35,138 nt of DNA from an uncultured Bariatricus sp. (lineage in GTDB: Bacteria; Bacillota; Clostridia; Lachnospirales; Lachnospiraceae), in contig CAKRFP010000026.1 of NCBI GenBank assembly GCA_934320645.1, positions 1 to 35,138 of the forward strand, given 5' to 3'. The notes under the pieces are model-generated. The model ran no database searches. It was not told the DNA's origin and saw only the letters and a list, made by a program, of their open reading frames with translations. The translations under genes and the position numbers were made by a program. Of the stretch, positions 32,273-35,138 are shown piece after piece (positions within the stretch are counted from its first letter, which is position 1; each line of letters begins with the position of its first letter).

Positions 32273-33174
32273 ATGTATGTTTGCTTGGAAGCGGCGGAAT
32301 GATGCCGCTTCCTTATCGATGGCTGACCGCACTTATGACAAGATATAACGGCAGCCAGCTGCTGATTGACTGTGGTGAAGGCACACAGATTGCGTTAAAA
32401 GAGAAGGGATGGAGTTTTAAACCGATCGATGTAATTTGTTTCACACATTACCATGGAGATCATATCAGCGGACTTCCGGGACTTCTTCTTACAATGGGAA
32501 ATGCGGACAGAAAGGAACCGCTTACGCTGATTGGGCCAAAAGGTCTGGAGAGAGTGGTGAGTTCCCTTCGAGTAATCGCACCGGAACTGCCATTTGAAAT
32601 CCGTTATAAAGAAATTACAGAGCCAGAACAGACTTTTGAGATGGACGGATATCGTTTGAAAGCATTTCGTGTAAAACATAATGTGATCTGTTACGGCTAT
32701 ACGATTGAAATCGACCGTGCCGGCAAATTTGATGTGCAGAGGGCAACAGAACAGAAAATTCCGAAGGAATACTGGAAACATCTTCAAAAAGGTGAGACAG
32801 TAGAGCTTGACGGAAGAATACTGACACCGGAGATGGTGCTTGGACCACCGCGAAGAGGAATTAAGCTTACCTATTGTACAGATACAAGACCGACGGATTC
32901 AATCCGGAAGAATGCAAAAGGGTCAGACCTGTTTATCTGCGAAGGAATGTATGGAGAAAAAGAAAAAGCGGCAAAGGCAGTAGAATATAAGCATATGACC
33001 TTTTATGAGGCGGCACACCTGGCAAAAGAGGCAGAGGTGGGAGAAATGTGGCTTACGCATTACAGCCCGTCCCTGCGCCATCCGGAAGAATACATGGATG
33101 AAGTGCGGGCAATCTTTCCACATGCGGTCGCAGGAAAAGACCGTATGACAACAGAACTGGATTTCCCGGAATAA
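32266..33174 (+). CDS. rnz: ribonuclease Z-like metallo-beta-lactamase-fold nuclease
   Basis: A 302-residue zinc hydrolase of the RNase Z family, which trims tRNA 3' ends. The metal motif FTHYHGDHISGLPG holds His61, His63, Asp65 and His66. Further ligands are likely in FRVKHNV, YCTDTRP (Asp) and LTHYSP (His), and the YKHMTFYEAAHLAKEA region matches the HEAT-type motif. The N-terminal motif is GSGGMMPLPYRW rather than the classic GTxxxxPTxxRN, so it is a divergent branch. Strict tRNA specificity is therefore less certain. AGGAG is seven bases from the ATG. Confidence 0.85.
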   Translation: MLDVCLLGSGGMMPLPYRWLTALMTRYNGSQLLIDCGEGTQIALKEKGWSFKPIDVICFTHYHGDHISGLPGLLLTMGNADRKEPLTLIGPKGLERVVSSLRVIAPELPFEIRYKEITEPEQTFEMDGYRLKAFRVKHNVICYGYTIEIDRAGKFDVQRATEQKIPKEYWKHLQKGETVELDGRILTPEMVLGPPRRGIKLTYCTDTRPTDSIRKNAKGSDLFICEGMYGEKEKAAKAVEYKHMTFYEAAHLAKEAEVGEMWLTHYSPSLRHPEEYMDEVRAIFPHAVAGKDRMTTELDFPE

Positions 33175-33200
33175 GCAAAGCAGTAGAGAGAAGGAAAAAT

Positions 33201-34232
33201 ATGGATACAGAGAAAAAGGATATATTGATACTGGCAATTGAAAGTTCCTGTGATGAAACGGCAGCAGCCGTTGTAAAGAACGGACGACAGGTGTTGTCAA
33301 ATGTGATCTCATCACAGATAGATCTACATAAATTATATGGTGGTGTGGTTCCGGAAATCGCATCGAGAAAGCATATTGAAAAGATCAATCAGGTAATTGA
33401 AGAGGCTTTGGAAAATGCAGGTGTGACACTGGATGATATCGATGCGATCGGTGTGACCTACGGACCGGGGCTTGTTGGTGCGCTTCTTGTCGGTGTGGCA
33501 GAAGCAAAAGCAATCGCATATGCGAAAAAGTTACCACTTGTTGGAGTTCATCATATTGAAGGGCATATTTCTGCAAATTATATTGAGAATCTGGAACTGG
33601 AACCACCGTTCTTGTGTCTTGTTGTGTCTGGGGGACATACGCATCTCGTATGTGTCAAGGATTATGGGACTTATGAGATTCTTGGAAGAACCAGAGATGA
33701 TGCGGCAGGAGAGGCTTTTGATAAAGTGGCTAGAGCAATTGGCCTGGGATATCCGGGAGGACCGAAGATTGATAAGCTTTCAAAAGAAGGGGATCCAGAT
33801 GCAATCCCATTTCCACGCGCGCATATCGAAGATTCCCCATATGATTTCAGCTTCAGTGGCGTGAAGTCGGCAGTTTTAAATTACATTAACGGCTGCAAGA
33901 TGAAGGGAATAGAATACAACCGTGCGGATATTGCAGCGTCTTTCCAGAAAGCAGTTACGGATGTACTGGTAGGAAATGCCATGCATGCAGTGAAAGAATA
34001 TGGACTTAATAAGTTTGCAATTGCGGGAGGCGTGGCGTCAAACAGTAGTCTTCGTGCAGCAATGAAGCAGGCATGTGAGGAAAATGGAATTGAGTTCTAT
34101 TATCCGTCACCGATTTTCTGTACCGATAATGCAGCAATGATCGGTGTGGCAGCTTATTATGAATATATTAATGGAACCAGACATGGATGGGATCTGAATG
34201 CAGTTCCGAACCTGAAGCTTGGCGAGAGATAG
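33201..34232 (+). CDS. tsaD: tRNA N6-adenosine threonylcarbamoyltransferase TsaD
   Basis: A 343-residue catalytic enzyme of t6A synthesis, moving threonylcarbamoyl from its AMP ester to A37 of tRNA. It shows LAIESSCDETAAAVV at the start, YGGVVPEIASRKH, TYGPGLVGALLVG, and the metal site HIEGH (His118, His122). SGGHTHLV, the glycine-rich GGVASNSSLR and FCTDNAAMIG complete the set. Length is normal. It is separated from tsaE/tsaB by the zinc-ribbon and RNase Z genes. GAGAAGGAA precedes the ATG. Confidence 0.96.
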   Translation: MDTEKKDILILAIESSCDETAAAVVKNGRQVLSNVISSQIDLHKLYGGVVPEIASRKHIEKINQVIEEALENAGVTLDDIDAIGVTYGPGLVGALLVGVAEAKAIAYAKKLPLVGVHHIEGHISANYIENLELEPPFLCLVVSGGHTHLVCVKDYGTYEILGRTRDDAAGEAFDKVARAIGLGYPGGPKIDKLSKEGDPDAIPFPRAHIEDSPYDFSFSGVKSAVLNYINGCKMKGIEYNRADIAASFQKAVTDVLVGNAMHAVKEYGLNKFAIAGGVASNSSLRAAMKQACEENGIEFYYPSPIFCTDNAAMIGVAAYYEYINGTRHGWDLNAVPNLKLGER

Positions 34233-34266
34233 AGCTGTAAAATGCAGATGCAAAGGAGAGAATAGT

Positions 34267-34974
34267 ATGAACGGAGAAAAATGTACAGCAATTGTCCTGG
34301 CAGCAGGAAAAGGAAGCCGGATGGGAACGAAAATACAGAAGCAGTATCTGGAAATCTGTGGAAAGCCTGTACTGTACTATTCTCTTGCTGCATTTGAAGC
34401 ATCACCGGTTATTGACGAGATTGTTCTTGTGACAGGAGAAGGTCAGATTGATTACTGCAGGGAGAATATTGTAGAAGCGTATGGGATTTTAAAAGTCAGT
34501 AAGATTGTAGTCGGCGGAAAAGAACGCTATGAGTCTGTCTATAAAGCACTTCGGGAGATAGAGCCGGAAGGCTATGTCTTTATCCATGATGGTGCGCGTC
34601 CGTTTGTGGATGAACCAATCATAGAACGTACTTATCAGGCAGTGAAGAAATACCGGGCATGTGTGGCTGGGATGCCGTCAAAAGATACGGTAAAGATCGT
34701 GGATGAAAAAGGTTTTGCTATAAATACACCAGAACGCAGACTGGTATGGTGCATTCAGACACCGCAGGTATTTGAGACTGCGCTGATTCGTCAAGCATAT
34801 TTTCAACTGATGGAAAATGAAGAAAATGAAACAGGCATAACAGATGATGCGATGGTTGTAGAGCGCATGGAGAACTGTGCCGTAAAGCTGGTTGAAGGCT
34901 CTTATGAGAATATGAAAATCACAACGCCAGAGGATCTGGTAGTGGCAGAAAGTTTGATCAAAAAAAGAAATTAA
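34267..34974 (+). CDS. ispD: 2-C-methyl-D-erythritol 4-phosphate cytidylyltransferase IspD
   Basis: A 235-residue enzyme of the non-mevalonate isoprenoid pathway, joining CTP and methylerythritol phosphate. The CTP-binding loop VLAAGKGSRMGTKIQKQYLE (about residues 9-28) is intact, with HDGARPFVD, CVAGMPSKDTVK and TGITDDAMVVE as expected. The ATG at 34267 follows AAGGAG by about ten bases. The upstream in-frame codons from 34219 overlap tsaD and are rejected. No clear terminator lies between it and the tRNA promoter. Confidence 0.93.
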   Translation: MNGEKCTAIVLAAGKGSRMGTKIQKQYLEICGKPVLYYSLAAFEASPVIDEIVLVTGEGQIDYCRENIVEAYGILKVSKIVVGGKERYESVYKALREIEPEGYVFIHDGARPFVDEPIIERTYQAVKKYRACVAGMPSKDTVKIVDEKGFAINTPERRLVWCIQTPQVFETALIRQAYFQLMENEENETGITDDAMVVERMENCAVKLVEGSYENMKITTPEDLVVAESLIKKRN

Positions 34975-34993
34975 AAAAAGTTGTAAAAAAGTG

Positions 34994-35022
34994 TTGACAA
35001 TGATATATCACTATGGTATTAT
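34994..35022 (+). promoter_or_regulatory. strong promoter of tRNA-Ser
   Basis: A perfect TTGACA (34994-34999), 17 bases, TATTAT (35017-35022) preceded by TGG as an extended -10. This is the best promoter in the window, as expected for a stable RNA. Confidence 0.8.
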
Positions 35023-35062
35023 CTATCTTGTCGCTGATACACAGCAACAACTTAATAAATGC

Positions 35063-35138
35063 GGAGAGGTATCGAAGTGGTCATAACGAGGCGGTCTTGA
35101 AAACCGTTTGTCCGAAAGGGCGCGTGGGTTCGAATCCC
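35063..35138 (+). tRNA. tRNA-Ser (anticodon TGA), cut by the window edge
   Basis: The acceptor 5' strand GGAGAGG (35063-35069) is followed by TA, a D-arm and an anticodon arm with loop CTTGAAA, giving anticodon TGA at 35098-35100. A long class II variable arm (TGTCCGAAAGGGCG region) and the T-loop GGTTCGAATCC follow. The 3' acceptor strand lies beyond the window. Confidence 0.95.

Noticed and set aside
1..35138. Defence system, prophage, transposon or integrative element
   Set aside because: No integrase, transposase, toxin-antitoxin, restriction or phage gene is recognisable; composition and codon use look even throughout.

Overview
The window looks like a chromosomal segment of an anaerobic, low-to-mid GC Firmicute, most likely a gut Lachnospiraceae (Dorea/Blautia/Mediterraneibacter-like). 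This is inferred from the gene families: an [FeFe]-hydrogenase with a GltD-like partner, a GlgC/GlgD pair, a DUF5685/J-domain pair, an FMN-riboswitch-controlled RibU, and strong AGGAGG-type ribosome binding sites. I did no database search. I see no insertion sequence, prophage, CRISPR array or rRNA. Genes are densely packed, operons are short, and most transcription units end in clear hairpin terminators.

Layout. 1-3.6 kb: an MMPL/RND-type membrane exporter, then a secreted PcsB-like coiled-coil protein with a 3D-like C-terminal domain. 3.6-8.3 kb: a divergent triosephosphate-isomerase homologue (minus) faces a four-carbon acid sugar operon (plus) of PdxA2-like dehydrogenase, DUF1537 kinase and KdgT-like permease. 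An unusual array of ACGAAA repeats lies between them. 8.3-11.4 kb: a YcxB-like membrane protein, a DeoR-family regulator (the likely repressor of the sugar operon), and a fused SfsA-MutY protein. 11.4-14.0 kb (minus): a phospholipid-related cluster of PAP2 phosphatase, glycerophosphodiesterase and diacylglycerol-kinase-like protein. 14.1-15.8 kb: an LrgA-LrgB-nucleotide kinase operon. 16-19.6 kb (minus): a two-gene hydrogenase operon in which the flavoprotein fuses a NuoF-type Fe-S domain to a GltD-type module. 19.8-21.7 kb: aldose 1-epimerase and a TetR regulator. 21.8-26.0 kb: Tex, DUF5685 protein, a J-domain protein with a cysteine-rich tail, and a small integral membrane protein, in tightly overlapping order. 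26.0-28.5 kb: a strongly structured intergenic element, then glgC and glgD for glycogen synthesis. 28.6-29.6 kb (minus): FMN riboswitch and ribU, with ribU frameshifted in a poly-A run. 29.7-35.1 kb: a second YcxB-like gene, then tsaE-tsaB-rimI, a small zinc-ribbon protein, RNase Z, tsaD, ispD and a tRNA-Ser(TGA) cut by the window edge.

How the genes work together. The sugar operon plausibly imports a tetronic acid, phosphorylates it and oxidatively decarboxylates it to a triose phosphate, which the neighbouring TIM homologue could feed to glycolysis. GlgC/GlgD store surplus glucose 1-phosphate. The hydrogenase pair would dispose of reductant as H2. The last block concentrates tRNA functions: t6A synthesis (TsaE, TsaB, TsaD), tRNA 3' maturation (RNase Z) and a tRNA gene.

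The least ordinary items are the SfsA-MutY fusion, the ACGAAA array, the structured element before glgC, the Asp-rich motifs of the DUF5685 protein (which resemble all-alpha isoprenoid synthases), the modular hydrogenase flavoprotein and the ribU frameshift. I see no clear sign of an entirely new defence or mobile system.
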